Assembly: GCA_018398765.1 (NCBI GenBank)
Contig: JAHBMJ010002880.1
Span: 69,301-96,751, forward strand
Direction: 5' to 3'
Source: Chromera velia
Lineage: Eukaryota; Sar; Chromeraceae
DNA length: 27,451 nt
In this document: in pieces, positions 19,001 to 27,368 of the stretch
How positions within the stretch are numbered: position 1 is the first letter of the stretch
How the letters are laid out: each line of letters begins with the position of its first letter
Translations under genes and position numbers: made by a program
Notes under the pieces: model-generated
Seen by the model: only the letters and a program-made list of their open reading frames with translations
The model's database searches: none
What the model was told of the DNA's origin: nothing

Positions 19001-19961
19001 TTTTACCCTCTCTGTCCGTAGGGTCTCTTTCTTTTTCTCTTCCCCTCTTCTGTAGAGCACCCCCTCCTGCTGTGCACTTCTCGGGAACAGTTCCAAGACT
19101 ATCCGATGACTTTTCAGCCTCTTCGATGTCCTCCTCTTTGTCTTCAGCTGCACCAGCGTGGGAGTGACAAGAAGAATCGAGAGGGAAGAAGACAAGAACA
19201 TTCGGGAACTCTGGTGATGTAAAAAAAAAGAAACACACACAGCATGCGGCAGATGACACAAGACACCCACCCGACAGGGTCCTTTCCTTCACCAGTGCAC
19301 GGGAAACGAGAAAAGGTTGAATGCAAAATTAGAAATTGAGTCATGTCTCAGTCAAGAAACACAAAGACATACGTTAATGGATGGACTTTTCGTTTTCGCT
19401 TCACACACACACATACACACACACACACGCACACCACCTCGATACCTGCTCTCACGAAAACGACGCATTGTCACAAGAAATTCGTGAGACAGAGCAGGCA
19501 GGTTGTCAACACCTCCTTTCAGAATGCAATGAATGATCGAGAAGCACCACTCCAACATGAACTCACCTGTGTCTTCGCGATTCTCAGCTTTCCTCTGCTT
19601 GGGAGTCGGCGGGTGTGGAGACTCGGATTCCGAATCAGAGGAAGACGACGTCGAGGAGGCAGAAGAGAACACCGTCCCATCAACTGCCGCATCAGAGAAA
19701 CCCTTTCGGGATGCCGCGCGGGGGGCCAGGGCTGCCTGTCTCCTCTGCCAGAGGATTTGCTGGACCTGCAGTTGTTTCTGCTTGTTGAAGCGCTGCTGCT
19801 GAAACATCTGCTGGTGCATCTGCATCGGGAGGTGCCAGTTTTGGAGAGCGGCAAGCGTCCCAGTGGCCTGCTGGCGGGGCGGTGATTGATTCTGCTTCGT
19901 AGTATCGTCTTCGGGGGCATCGAAGGCCTGAGCGTGGACTGTTGATTTGGCAGGGTTCACT
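16028..19961 (-). CDS. RS-rich, acidic-repeat protein: C-terminal three exons of the RRM gene
   Basis: Exons 19961-19567, 19147-18934 and 18578-16028 join in phase with clean borders (acceptors GAATGCAG, GGTGCAG, GGATGCAG; donors GTGAGT and GTCTGT). Exon one is Gln-rich (MQMHQQMFQQQRFNKQ) then Ser-rich. Exon two holds KRYRRERSPSSSFSSRS. Exon three opens with an RS tract (PSRSRSRSRSRSRSRS), followed by Arg/Gly-rich and acidic stretches, eleven 23-24-residue repeats of type RDWQEEEEEKRQREKDK, and the end EADEEDCVLID. Two FDFR motifs (GGVLFDFRLDL and KVVFFDFRF) flank the repeats. RS and Arg-rich charged repeats are typical of nuclear splicing and RNA-processing factors. The exon at 19961 needs an upstream exon ending with two bases of a codon; the RRM exons at 22131-23182 are the likely source. 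Exact function is unknown. Confidence 0.8.
16390..17185 (-). repeat. Eleven tandem copies of a 69-72-bp coding repeat
   Basis: The DNA repeats in frame, encoding variants of RDWQEEEEEKRQREKDK plus EEE(E)SSQ. Units differ by R/T, K/E, S/N, Q/H and by one Glu. The coding strand is almost pure purine, which is why all frames on both strands are open here; the Phe/Leu- or Ser-rich + strand ORFs are shadows. Alternating Glu and Lys/Arg blocks favour a long single alpha-helix. Confidence 0.9.
18826..18870. repeat. (CT)n-(ACGC)n repeat in an intron
   Basis: CT dinucleotides followed by four to five ACGC units lie in the 18579-18933 intron of the RS gene. Confidence 0.85.
19403..19434. repeat. (CA)n repeat in an intron
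   Basis: A short CA run lies within the 19148-19566 intron of the RS gene. Confidence 0.8.
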
Positions 19962-20159
19962 CTGCATTCATTCAGAGAAAAAGAGAAAAACAGACAGATG
20001 GATACATACGGGGATATATCAGAGACACGGAGACAGATCTGTGAAGGGGAACCAACAGGAAACAAAAGGAGAAAAGGGGACGTTTGAATCTCTGCGAAGG
20101 CCTCACTGCCATCTCTGCTCTTTAATCTGTTTCTCTTCTCCTCCCTTTTTGACGTCCCC

Positions 20160-20978
20160 ACATGGAGTGTCATCTTTGAAGTACAAAAACATACTCAGGC
20201 CGTCTCTCTCAACAGGCCCTCCATCCATCCTCTTCTTCTTCCCCGCCCTCGACCTCGACCTCGACCCACACACTGATCGATCGACCGACCTGATGGGACG
20301 CCCACGGAGCGATGCAGCACCAGAGAGGGCACGAGCCTGTAGAAATGCAGGCAAGCAGGCAGACAGGAGCAAAGGGATAAGGGAACCCACAAAGGAGCAG
20401 GCACGAATTGCCGGGGTGTCCACCTAGGGGAGAAGAAAACAGAGCAGAGCTGCGTTGCCGAGAAGCTTCTGTCTGCTGGGAAAGAGGACAGAGGACCCCA
20501 CTCTAGAATCACGAGAGAAGGGAGAAGAGAGAGGAAAAGATGATGAAGTATGCGGGCAGAGTGAAATGATAGAGCATCAAGATTGGTCGCAACGAATCGC
20601 TGCATTAGAGGGTCACCCCTCTGAACCCTCTGATATTCGAACATGATGCATGCATGAAAGAAACATATTGCATGAACAAACGGAGAGAGGAAAGACAAAT
20701 AAAACCCCAGGAAGGCCTTAATTGCCTTTATGCCCACCTGCCTGTTCTCACACAGAACCTGCTTGGATTCTACTCATTCTTTGACCGACCACTTTTGCAA
20801 GCTCGGCAGATTCGAACTCGACCATTCCACGTTTTGTGTATCTGTCTGCCCTCCCACCCATGCACAAGGCGGTCACTCGTCCCACCTGCAGGCAGGCAGG
20901 CAGGCAGGCAGGCAGACTCACAAATATACCCTGTGATCCTTCGCCCTTCTTTCCTTCCTTTTTTCTTACTGTTTGCTT
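20160..20978. repeat. 819-bp perfect duplicate, copy A
   Basis: Every line I compared is identical to 21532-22350 at a fixed offset of 1372 bases. It ends exactly at the N (20979). It includes a copy of the RRM exon (20885 to about 20759, minus) and one unit of the 33-bp repeat at its left end. Confidence 0.9.
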
Positions 20979-20979
20979 N
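20979..20979. other. Single N, probable assembly gap
   Basis: One unresolved base separates the end of copy A from a 33-bp minisatellite that starts in mid-unit. This is the pattern of two contigs placed side by side rather than merged. Confidence 0.8.
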
Positions 20980-21565
20980 GTCATCTTTGAAGTACAAAAA
21001 CATACATGGAGTGTCATCTTTGAAGTACAAAAACATACATGGAGTGTCATCTTTGAAGTACAAAAACATACATGGAGTGTCATCTTTGAAGTACAAAAAC
21101 ATACATGGAGTGTCATCTTTGAAGTACAAAAACATACATGGAGTGTCATCTTTGAAGTACAAAAACATACATGGAGTGTCATCTTTGAAGTACAAAAACA
21201 TACATGGAGTGTCATCTTTGAAGTACAAAAACATACATGGAGTGTCATCTTTGAAGTACAAAAACATACATGGAGTGTCATCTTTGAAGTACAAAAACAT
21301 ACATGGAGTGTCATCTTTGAAGTACAAAAACATACATGGAGTGTCATCTTTGAAGTACAAAAACATACATGGAGTGTCATCTTTGAAGTACAAAAACATA
21401 CATGGAGTGTCATCTTTGAAGTACAAAAACATACATGGAGTGTCATCTTTGAAGTACAAAAACATACATGGAGTGTCATCTTTGAAGTACAAAAACATAC
21501 ATGGAGTGTCATCTTTGAAGTACAAAAACATACATGGAGTGTCATCTTTGAAGTACAAAAACATA
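20980..21565. repeat. 33-bp minisatellite, about 17.8 identical units
   Basis: The unit contains GGAGTGTCATCTTTGAAGTA and CAAAAACATACAT. The copies are identical and the period (33) is a multiple of three, so 11-residue repeats appear in several frames (minus MFLYFKDDTPC; plus HGVSSLKYKNI). A single unit stands at 20161-20193 in copy A. It probably lies in an intron of the RS/RRM gene; coding use is not supported by splice sites I can see. Confidence 0.95.
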
Positions 21566-22350
21566 CTCAGGCCGTCTCTCTCAACAGGCCCTCCATCCAT
21601 CCTCTTCTTCTTCCCCGCCCTCGACCTCGACCTCGACCCACACACTGATCGATCGACCGACCTGATGGGACGCCCACGGAGCGATGCAGCACCAGAGAGG
21701 GCACGAGCCTGTAGAAATGCAGGCAAGCAGGCAGACAGGAGCAAAGGGATAAGGGAACCCACAAAGGAGCAGGCACGAATTGCCGGGGTGTCCACCTAGG
21801 GGAGAAGAAAACAGAGCAGAGCTGCGTTGCCGAGAAGCTTCTGTCTGCTGGGAAAGAGGACAGAGGACCCCACTCTAGAATCACGAGAGAAGGGAGAAGA
21901 GAGAGGAAAAGATGATGAAGTATGCGGGCAGAGTGAAATGATAGAGCATCAAGATTGGTCGCAACGAATCGCTGCATTAGAGGGTCACCCCTCTGAACCC
22001 TCTGATATTCGAACATGATGCATGCATGAAAGAAACATATTGCATGAACAAACGGAGAGAGGAAAGACAAATAAAACCCCAGGAAGGCCTTAATTGCCTT
22101 TATGCCCACCTGCCTGTTCTCACACAGAACCTGCTTGGATTCTACTCATTCTTTGACCGACCACTTTTGCAAGCTCGGCAGATTCGAACTCGACCATTCC
22201 ACGTTTTGTGTATCTGTCTGCCCTCCCACCCATGCACAAGGCGGTCACTCGTCCCACCTGCAGGCAGGCAGGCAGGCAGGCAGGCAGACTCACAAATATA
22301 CCCTGTGATCCTTCGCCCTTCTTTCCTTCCTTTTTTCTTACTGTTTGCTT
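21532..22350. repeat. 819-bp perfect duplicate, copy B
   Basis: Matches 20160-20978. Unlike copy A it continues into unique sequence (CTTCC repeats, then the 36-nt RRM microexon), so it is the copy joined to the upstream half of the gene. Confidence 0.9.
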
Positions 22351-23359
22351 CCTTCCTTCCTTGCTTGCTTGCTTCCTTCCTTTGTTTTTCCTCCTTCCTT
22401 CTTCCCTTACTTCTTTTTTCCTTCCTTCCTTCCTGCTGCTTTCCCTCGGAAAAGCGCCAGGAGGGTTTGTCCCAAAGGCACCTAGCTGTCCTCAATCCCC
22501 CAATTGGCCGTCCGTCGAGGCAGCCGGAGAGCGAGCGAGCAATCAAGTGAAGCGGCAGGGCTGCGACGTACGAACAGTTTTCATGCAGGGTGGTCTGAAT
22601 AAAATCGGAGGAAACCAACGCCGTCTCCTCTCTCTCTTCCTTTCTCCCCCTCCCCCCCTGACCCTAACTTACCGCAGAGAAGATGGTCACCAGCTCCTGC
22701 TCGGTGGTCTGCAGGAAAGTATCACAGAGAGTTGTACATCTACGGTATAAGACTGAGTCTACAGAACAGAGGGAAGCAAGAATGGACCGCAGGGACAAAA
22801 ACGGGATCTCTGGATTGCAGAAACGACCAGACTGTTCGTGCAGCCGCTGTGTCAAGCACGCTGGGTTCCACATTGATTGGCCTCTGTTCTCTCACGCACG
22901 CGCAAATTGAATTTCTGCTGTCTCCTTTCTTCCTCACCTGCAGATCCAAATTTTCGATTTGGACCGTACGGGCCACCTGAGTCTCTTCTGTCTCCCCCGG
23001 TTTCCTCGTTGCCCCCCCTTCCTTCGGCACGACCGAAACTGTCTGTGCAGTCTCCGAAGCTCGGTGGGTTCGGGCTGCATTGCCCGGATTCAGGGATTTG
23101 AGGAGCGCCAGGCCTCCTGTCGTCCCTCCAGCAGCCAGCTCATTTGGACACGCAGGCGCTTCTCCAATCATTCGCGGGGGTCCTGAAAAAAAGAAGGAGG
23201 ACTACTGGAGAGAGGAGAAGTGACAGCCGTAGCACGACGGTCGTCTGCGCCCTTACAGGAAGAGTCAAGAGCAAATTTCCGCTTGTGTCCTTCCGCCGTC
23301 TCCACAGTCACCGGATTTTCTTCGAGTTCAATTTGCGGGCTTGTCTCTGGCTTTGCAGG
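22131..23359 (-). CDS. RRM-containing N-terminal exons of the RS gene
   Basis: Exon 23182-22938 ends VARTVQIENLDLQ. Microexon 22708-22673 (36 nt) encodes TTEQELVTIFSA. Exon 22257 to about 22131 encodes VGRVTALCMGGRADRYTKRG followed by MVEFESAELAKVV. Together they form an RRM: beta-1/RNP2 (TVQIENL), helix 1 (TEQELVTIF), beta-2 (VGRVTAL), and beta-3/RNP1 (KRGMVEFES). All three are phase 0 with strong borders (donors GTGAGG and GTAAGT; acceptors TTTCCTGCAG and CCTGCCTGCAG). RRMs bind single-stranded RNA; with the RS region downstream this suggests an SR-related splicing factor, perhaps of the SREK1/SRSF11 type (inference). A further upstream exon, 23359-23257 (PAKPETSPQIELEENP...), is likely. 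Joined to 23182 its last base would make TGA, so that junction is not resolved. The link from 22131 to 19961 also needs another exon. Confidence 0.7.
22351..22440. repeat. CTTCC/CTTG-rich tract
   Basis: Pyrimidine-rich CTTCC, CTTGC and CTTCT units in an intron of the minus-strand gene (purine-rich on the coding strand). Confidence 0.8.
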
Positions 23360-24051
23360 CTACGGTTCTTGTGCAGACTGCATGTGGCATAAGGAGTTGA
23401 AAGCGTCTTCCTGTATCAACTACATTTGAGAGCGACTTCAAGCCACCTAGCTGATGCAGTCGATAGCTATCTGTGTAGATTCGGAACAGAACGGCCTGGC
23501 TCTTTTGCAGTCGATCTTTTGCATGTCAGACATGCATGCATGCAGAGCCGCGCTCTCCGCGGGGCCGTTCGCACGCTTGCGTGCGTCAGCTATAGCTAGC
23601 TTAATTTTCGCACGCTTGCGTGCGTCAGCTATAGCTAGCTTAATTTTCGTGGACAGTGGACACCAGTGGACTCCCCATGCATGGACTCCCCCGCGTCTCC
23701 GATGACGCAAAAGATCGACATGCATCATTCGACATCTCACGTCAGTTGGAGGAACATCTTGGATCGAGCAATGGACACACCCAAACTATCTCAAACTATC
23801 TGACTCAAACTTTCTGATTGAAATACGATCGAGAGTCACGATGCAGATGGACATGAAATGAATGAAATTGATGCATCAATTGCAGACTTTTCTTGTTTGT
23901 TCCTCCGTTGAGACGTTGCACTCCCGACAGGGAATCTCTCGAATCCGTCGTGTGCCTCTCTTCACGAAGAGCGAGAACAGTCACACGACGACAGCAGAAA
24001 GATCCAACGTCGTACCGCGCATACATCTCGCAGTCGACTCAGTCTGGTGAG
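23360..24051. promoter_or_regulatory. Probable shared promoter region of two divergent genes
   Basis: The RS/RRM gene runs leftward from here and a + strand gene starts at 24052. The interval holds TGCATGCATGCAG (23531-23543), a double 39-bp tandem repeat (23571-23648) and many short palindromes. Start sites are not visible, and 5' exons of either gene could lie inside. Confidence 0.4.
23571..23648. repeat. 39-bp tandem repeat, two identical copies
   Basis: Each unit contains a GCACGCTTGCGTGC hairpin and the palindrome AGCTATAGCT followed by AGCTTAATTTTC. Two exact copies are head to tail between divergent genes. Confidence 0.9.
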
Positions 24052-24643
24052 ATGGAGGACCCCCCCCAGCAGCAAGAGGACCCCCCCCAGCAGCAAGAGG
24101 ACGAGGAGGAAGCGGAGATGTCGGATCAGGGTGATTTGAGGCCGACTGGGAAGCGGCGCCAAAGTGCCAAAGGATGGAATGACGATTAGGATTGGTCAGT
24201 CAGTCTCTCTTGTGAGGGACCATGTCGTTGCTTTGTTGGTACTTTCTTCCTTTTTATGTGCCGTGTGCCGTGTGCGTGAAAAGGGAGAAGGGGGGGGGAG
24301 AATGGCCCGCCAGTCAGTCTGTCTGTACGCTAGGTCTGTTCGTGTCTTCCTCTGCGTGAAATTGGGTCTCTGGCTGTTTGATCACTTCTTCATTCCCCTT
24401 TTTTTCGGGTGTGTCAGGCTCTGTGTGTCTCTTCGTCTGTCTCTTTGTGCACTTGATGCCAAATTAAGCGCTGCTTCCAAGAAGCGAAGGAGAGGCGTGT
24501 TGTACGGATGCCAAGTCAGGAGAAAAATTCAGAGGGAAAGGTTTGAGGGGAAGAAAACAAACCATTCAAATTTTAAACCATTGACACTTCTGGAACCAGA
24601 CTCAGGATCGATTGAGGAGATATTAAATAACCCCTGGAGCTAG
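24052..24643 (+). CDS. Small uncharacterised gene with Pro/Gln/acidic N terminus
   Basis: The ATG at 24052 opens MEDPPQQQEDPPQQQED followed by EEEAEMSDQG, reaching DLRPTGKRRQSAKGWNDD and a stop at 24189 if unspliced. A donor-like CAG|GTGATT lies at about 24130. A later frame ending at 24643 has a coding-like tail: AASKKRRRGVLYGCQVRRK... NFKPLTLLEPDSGS... EEILNNPWS. A two-exon gene (24052 to about 24130 or 24183, then about 24470-24643) is plausible, with the Val/Leu/Cys-rich part between being intron. The basic KKRRR and KRR clusters could be nuclear-localisation signals. No family recognised; exon borders uncertain. Confidence 0.45.
24057..24098 (+). repeat. 21-bp tandem repeat in coding sequence
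   Basis: Two exact copies of a unit containing GGACCCCCCCCAGCAGCAAG encode EDPPQQQ twice. Confidence 0.9.
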
Positions 24644-24710
24644 ATTTGAGGACTCAATGAGGGGTCTGCTCAGTCATGGTCAGTCCGGCCGTCTCCAACT
24701 TTCACCGACA

Positions 24711-24847
24711 GAACGCAATTCGTGCATTCGATCCTTGCGCACGATTCACGGCATGTAGTGCGGCGGCGCGACTTGCGACGCGTGCGGGCATACTGATCTG
24801 TATGGCACGGCGGTGGCGGCGCGCACGGCTCAGGTGGTAACTCTGAC
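24711..24847 (+). pseudogene. Degraded copy of the 5.0-5.4 kb coding segment
   Basis: 24757-24847 is about 97% identical to the reverse complement of 5139-5229 and translates to CGGATCDACGHTDLYG then TAVAARTAQVVTLT. The codon before the first Cys is TAG here (CAG in the other copy), and an indel upstream breaks the frame after CTTGCGCAC. The coding signal is therefore relic. The repeat ends within a few bases of the AT-rich element that begins near 24853. Confidence 0.6.
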
Positions 24848-25036
24848 TGAAATAGCACTATTTTTCTATTAAAATAGTGAAAATAGCTAACTATTACACT
24901 TGGACCTTAAGAGTTACTAAAGGACTTCTACAAAAAAGTTGGGTTACTAGAATTACGTAACTTTTTACTGGTTACCAACGGTTTTTTTTAGTCTTTTAGA
25001 AAGGTTAAGTTACCGTAATTTAGCGCTTTTCTATAT

Positions 25037-25468
25037 ACTAGGGGTGGTTTCGATATATATTTTTATATTATATGATGGGCTCAGTGATATTAATATATAA
25101 TATAACCAGATCATTATCTATAGATCATTGTGCAAACTTACTACTAATTGAGTGTCTCTAGTAGTGTCTTCATCTAGTATAATCACAGTGGGATTCTAAC
25201 TACGAATCACTATCGTGATGATCGTTTAGCTCTTTCAGCAGTCTTCTTTGTTCTGAATCTCTTGAATAACTCTTCTATACGATATACCTATACCTGTATG
25301 CAGTGAAGCGGTTACTGTAAATTTCAAGCAGGGGAGAAAGCCAGCTAAGCATATAGGTTTGCGTTTTAATTCTATAATATCAAAGTATATGAAGTTAAAT
25401 TATATTATATATTTATATTATATCTTCAAAATTAAGAAAATATAATATATATTGAAACCATCCCTAGT
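25037..25468. mobile_element. Nested 0.43 kb MITE-like element
   Basis: Left end ACTAGGGGTGGTTTCGATAT and right end (reverse complement) ACTAGGGATGGTTTCAATAT are inverted repeats with two differences. The flanks are TTCTATAT (25029-25036) and TTCTATAC (25469-25476), an 8-bp duplication with one mismatch. It lies inside the larger element 24853-26212, so it inserted later. Its ACTAGGGG terminus matches that of the element at 456-1057. Confidence 0.65.
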
Positions 25469-25478
25469 TTCTATACTA

Positions 25479-26034
25479 CGTTCAAAAACTTTTTGGAGCC
25501 ATGCCCGCGCGTCCCCACATGGTTAAGAACCGTTATACTTCCCGTTTCCCCATCTCTTTCTTTGCAGGTGATCTGCAGGTGAAAGTTTATACCGAGTTCA
25601 AGTGTATAATGTGATTGAGGTTTTTGTTATGCATGCCACGTCCCCGTGTATGATAGTGTATAATAACCACAAAGCAGCGCACAAGACACTATAAAACATT
25701 TTTTTATTGATGGAGTGATTCAAAATAGAGATCACAGCCGACGAACAAGAACTTCTGTACAGTGTACAAGAAAATAGTCTGCATTCACCTCCGTAAAGGG
25801 GTGGATTCACACTTCTTGAAGTGTCAATGTAGTATCCGGGGGGGCTGTGCCCCCTCGGACCCCCCCCTTAGCGAATTTCAAACAATAACTAGTTATGTAC
25901 GTATAACTAGTTATTGGCAAAAAAACTAGTTGCTGGATAGCTAGCTAAATAAGTTAACAGCTTGGTCTTCTTCACTAGTTTTACTATGATAGCATAACCC
26001 TAGGCATAACCTTTCTACTATACTTCAGTGACTT
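25479..26034. other. Non-coding DNA within the larger element, with a GC hairpin
   Basis: A short minus frame of 70 codons (25598-25810) has no recognised domain. A G7/C5/C7 cluster at 25837-25868 (GGGGGGGCTGTGCCCCC) is a strong hairpin in an otherwise AT-rich context. Confidence 0.4.
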
Positions 26035-26067
26035 TAGAGCAAGTGTTAAAGTTACTAAAGTACGGTA

Positions 26068-26094
26068 ACTTTAGGGGGTCGTGGACCCTAAAGT
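26068..26094. repeat. Perfect 9-bp-stem hairpin
   Basis: ACTTTAGGG at 26068-26076 pairs with CCCTAAAGT at 26086-26094, with a 9-base loop. It is inside the AT-rich element. Confidence 0.6.
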
Positions 26095-26212
26095 TATTAT
26101 ACTATCCGGATAACTCTTAAACTAGCTCTTAAAGTCAAAGTGTACTAACTATTATGAATAATTATGAACTATTTTCACTATTAAACGTAGTGAATAGTAA
26201 AAATAGTCACTA

Positions 26213-26763
26213 TGTTGACTATTTTTACCATTTTCATATAATATGCCGATTTACTATAGATGTTGACATGACTTATTAGAGTTTACGTGCAAATAATTAC
26301 TAATGATAATCATATATGAATACACCTACATGCAATAGATCACAAGACAACGTGCGATTCCTTATACCCCAAATCCCATGTACTCAATGTAGTTCTTAAT
26401 TAGTTCTTTTAAATTAATATGAACTTAATTTTATCACAGCTAGTTTTATGCATATTAATTTTTTGATGAGAGACGTGATTTTACAACAATATTGAATGTA
26501 CAACAAAACAATATCACATACTATAGGTCACATAAAACAATTTATCAGAACTCATAAGAAAAAGTTAAAGAAAGATCGTGTAACCCTGCAGGATAGATGT
26601 ATAAATGTACTCTTTCCTAAAGGAAATTAGCGACTTTGAATGGTAAGCCCTAGGCTAAGCCAAACAGTTGCACAATGCAGACCATTTCAAACGGCTGAAA
26701 GAAGCGGTCCACCACATTATACAGTATCGGAAAATTCCAATCTCCTTCAAAAGCTTTAAGCTT
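26213..26763. other. AT-rich intergenic, nothing recognised
   Basis: No ORF, RNA gene or clear repeat was found. Confidence 0.4.
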
Positions 26764-27153
26764 TCACCGCTCCCCATAGTTCACTCTGTGTATGACTTCA
26801 GGTGTCCCCAGTCTTCGCCAACTCGACAACGGACGCGAAGTGGCACTCGAAGCCAGACGGCCGTCTCCATTGCGCATTTTGCCAACCGTCTGCATGTTTT
26901 GGAGGCACATGAGCACCCGTGACATCCTGCCTTGAACAAACTCTGTGACATCCTGCTTCGACACCAGCTCCTTACTGGGCAACCAATAAAAGTCTCGCAC
27001 CCTTAAAGTCAACAACATCAAGTGACAGTGCGGAGATATACCTCGGAAAACAAAAAACACCGTACAGACAACAAGGAGCCAAGCATTTTTGACACGAGTC
27101 GTTCTGACCATACGCCAGCCCCTCCTGCAAGCCCATAAAAGATCCAGGCCCAT
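26764..27153 (-). CDS. Uncharacterised ORF or exon, 129 codons
   Basis: The C-terminal half (SKELVSKQDVTEFVQGRMSR, VLMCLQNMQTVGKMRNGDG, then RLGTPEVIHRVNYGER) has ordinary soluble-protein composition and mixed charge, unlike the surrounding AT-rich DNA. The N-terminal part is hydrophobic (NAWLLVVCTVFFVF) and could be a membrane or signal segment, or intron. A second open frame (27229-26972, beginning MCEPVCPLPVLNPNAAW) overlaps, so splicing could switch frames. No family is recognised. The gene may extend beyond the window. Confidence 0.35.
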   Translation of the reverse strand: MGLDLLWACRRGWRMVRTTRVKNAWLLVVCTVFFVFRGISPHCHLMLLTLRVRDFYWLPSKELVSKQDVTEFVQGRMSRVLMCLQNMQTVGKMRNGDGRLASSATSRPLSSWRRLGTPEVIHRVNYGER

Positions 27154-27334
27154 CGCCTCGCCTCAACTCCTCGACACGCCAAGCGGCATTCGGATTCAAA
27201 ACGGGTAACGGGCAAACGGGTTCACACATGGACTAAACACAAAGAGGCTCAAGAAAGGACTGTACGCGAAGTAGCGTCAACGGAAGCACGCGGGCCGAAG
27301 CAAAGCCAAAACCACACAAGCTAAAGAGGCAGCG

Positions 27335-27368
<34 letters not shown>

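Larger units (their letters stand above)
24853..26212. mobile_element. AT-rich element with long imperfect inverted ends
   Basis: The left end (TAGCACTATTTTTCTATT, then AATAGTGAAAATAG, CTAACTATTACACTTGGAC, CTTAAGAG) is matched in inverted orientation at the right end. Reverse complemented, the right end reads TAGTGACTATTTTTACTATT, then AATAGTGAAAATAG, AGTTAGTACACTTTGAC, TTTAAGAG. The arms extend over about 90-100 bases with substitutions and small indels. No target-site duplication is evident and no coding region is present. Another element (25037-25468) is inserted inside. This is probably an old, decayed DNA transposon or large MITE; the ends could fit a hAT-like TAGNG pattern, but this is not established. 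Confidence 0.5.

Noticed and set aside
20195-20737. 180-codon minus ORF with RGRGRGR, present twice
   Set aside because: No splice borders fit the neighbouring exons and it is not coding-like before the RGR stretch. The missing exon between 22131 and 19961 may be here, but I could not place it.
20802-20830. GTCGAGTTCGAATCTGCC, tRNA T-arm-like (and its duplicate at 22174)
   Set aside because: It lies inside the RRM exon (VEFESAE) with no other tRNA elements.
20980-21565. CRISPR-like regular repeats
   Set aside because: The units are directly contiguous with no spacers, in a eukaryotic intron-like context.
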